Shown here: in pieces, positions 5,028-5,493 of the stretch
Position numbering within the stretch: the stretch's first letter is position 1
Layout of the letters: each line of letters begins with the position of its first letter
Source of the DNA: JACMJP01 sp046160675
GTDB lineage: Bacteria > Bacteroidota > Bacteroidia > Chitinophagales > BACL12
Direction of reading: 5' to 3'
Length of the DNA: 5,493 nt
NCBI GenBank assembly: GCA_046160675.1
Contig: JBJXHH010000124.1
Span: 1 to 5,493, forward strand
The notes under the pieces: model-generated
Seen by the model: the letters and a program-made list of their open reading frames with translations, nothing else
Database searches by the model: none
Told to the model about the DNA's origin: nothing
Translations under genes and position numbers: made by a program

Positions 5028-5493
5028 ATGAAAAAGCAAATTTTAATCATGACCGTTTTATTAACCGGAATTTTCAGTGAAACAGTTTTCGCTGCATCCA
5101 CCGAAGAAACTGCCCGCAAATTTTATTCAGCAATAGATGAGGCAGATGCAAAAACAATTCAATCTATTGCTAGTTCTGATTTTCAGTTTTACAACCCTTT
5201 CGGCCCTGCAATGAATGCCGAAGGGTTAACAGGCTTCTCATCTGCCGTGAAATCATCTTTTAGCGGAGCCCAACATCAGATCAGGCAGGTAATTTCCACC
5301 AGTAATGTTGCAACTGTCATTGGCACTTTTACCGGAAAAAACACCGCATCGTTTAACGGAATCCCACCAACAAACAAAGATGTAAGTGTTGATTTCATCA
5401 CTGTATTTGAATTTGATAATGCCGGAAAAATCAAAAAGATGACTGCGCAAAATAACTCGTATTCTTTCATGGTACAGCTCGGCGTAGCAACGC
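5028..5493 (+). CDS. exported SnoaL/NTF2-like fold protein (3' end beyond window)
   Basis: The reading frame is open from ATG 5028 to the right edge, 155 codons, and is cut probably within a few residues of its natural end. Residues 1-22 look like a Sec signal peptide: KK, a hydrophobic core 'ILIMTVLLTGIF', then 'VFA' before a likely cleavage at A22|A23, giving a periplasmic or secreted protein. The mature part has the SnoaL-like layout of the NTF2 superfamily: a helix 'ETARKFYSAIDEAD' (27-40), 'FYNPFGP' (54-60), a strand 'VATVIGTFTG' (94-103), 'FNGIPPTNKDVSVDFITVFEF' spanning 109-129 (compare 'GIPPTGK' in ester-cyclase-like members) and 'GKIKKMTAQNN' (133-143). Family members include polyketide cyclases and many proteins with no known activity; no catalytic residue can be assigned with confidence. 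ATG is preceded by an AT-rich leader and a 12-bp direct repeat. Its position after the Crp/Fnr-type gene on the same strand suggests, but does not prove, regulation by it. Confidence 0.85.
   Translation, partial: MKKQILIMTVLLTGIFSETVFAASTEETARKFYSAIDEADAKTIQSIASSDFQFYNPFGPAMNAEGLTGFSSAVKSSFSGAQHQIRQVISTSNVATVIGTFTGKNTASFNGIPPTNKDVSVDFITVFEFDNAGKIKKMTAQNNSYSFMVQLGVAT

Noticed and set aside
1..5493. CRISPR arrays, tRNA/rRNA genes, insertion sequences, toxin-antitoxin or defence genes
   Set aside because: No repeat-spacer pattern, cloverleaf, transposase motif or terminal inverted repeats were seen on reading both strands.

Overview
The window looks like ordinary chromosome from a member of the Bacteroidota, most likely the Chitinophagaceae. 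The reasons are moderate-to-low GC, almost no Shine-Dalgarno sequences, TAnnTTTG-type -7 elements, a bacterial group II geranylgeranylglyceryl phosphate synthase, and a short Crp/Fnr-type regulator of the kind common in this phylum. The taxonomic assignment is inferred from protein character; no search was possible.

Positions 1-4139 hold six genes, all read leftward and packed like one operon. In transcription order they are: a GGGP synthase-family enzyme (4139-3390), the circularly permuted ribosome-assembly GTPase RsgA (3341-2418), the D-aminoacyl-tRNA deacylase Dtd (2416-1964), an unrecognised five-helix membrane protein (1967-1344), a single-domain MazG-like nucleotide pyrophosphohydrolase (1354-1016), and an EntS-like MFS exporter (1010 to beyond the left edge). 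From rsgA on, the junctions are 1 bp apart, overlapping by 4 bp (GTGA), overlapping by up to 11 bp, and 5 bp apart, so these genes are almost certainly co-transcribed and probably translationally coupled. The functions mix ribosome maturation (RsgA), correction of mischarged tRNA (Dtd), nucleotide-pool cleaning (MazG-like), isoprenoid glycerolipid chemistry (GGGPS) and export (MFS).

A 214-bp divergent intergenic region (4140-4353) separates the operon from two rightward genes. It holds a plausible -7 element for each direction and a small GC-rich inverted repeat. The rightward genes are a Crp/Fnr-type regulator with a forced TTG start (4354-4941) and, after an 86-bp AT-rich gap with a 12-bp direct repeat, an exported SnoaL/NTF2-like protein (5028 to beyond the right edge).

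No mobile element, CRISPR array, RNA gene or clear new system is visible. The least explained items are the membrane protein lodged between dtd and the MazG-like gene, the hydrophilic insert in the MFS transporter, and the direct repeat ahead of the exported SnoaL-like gene.
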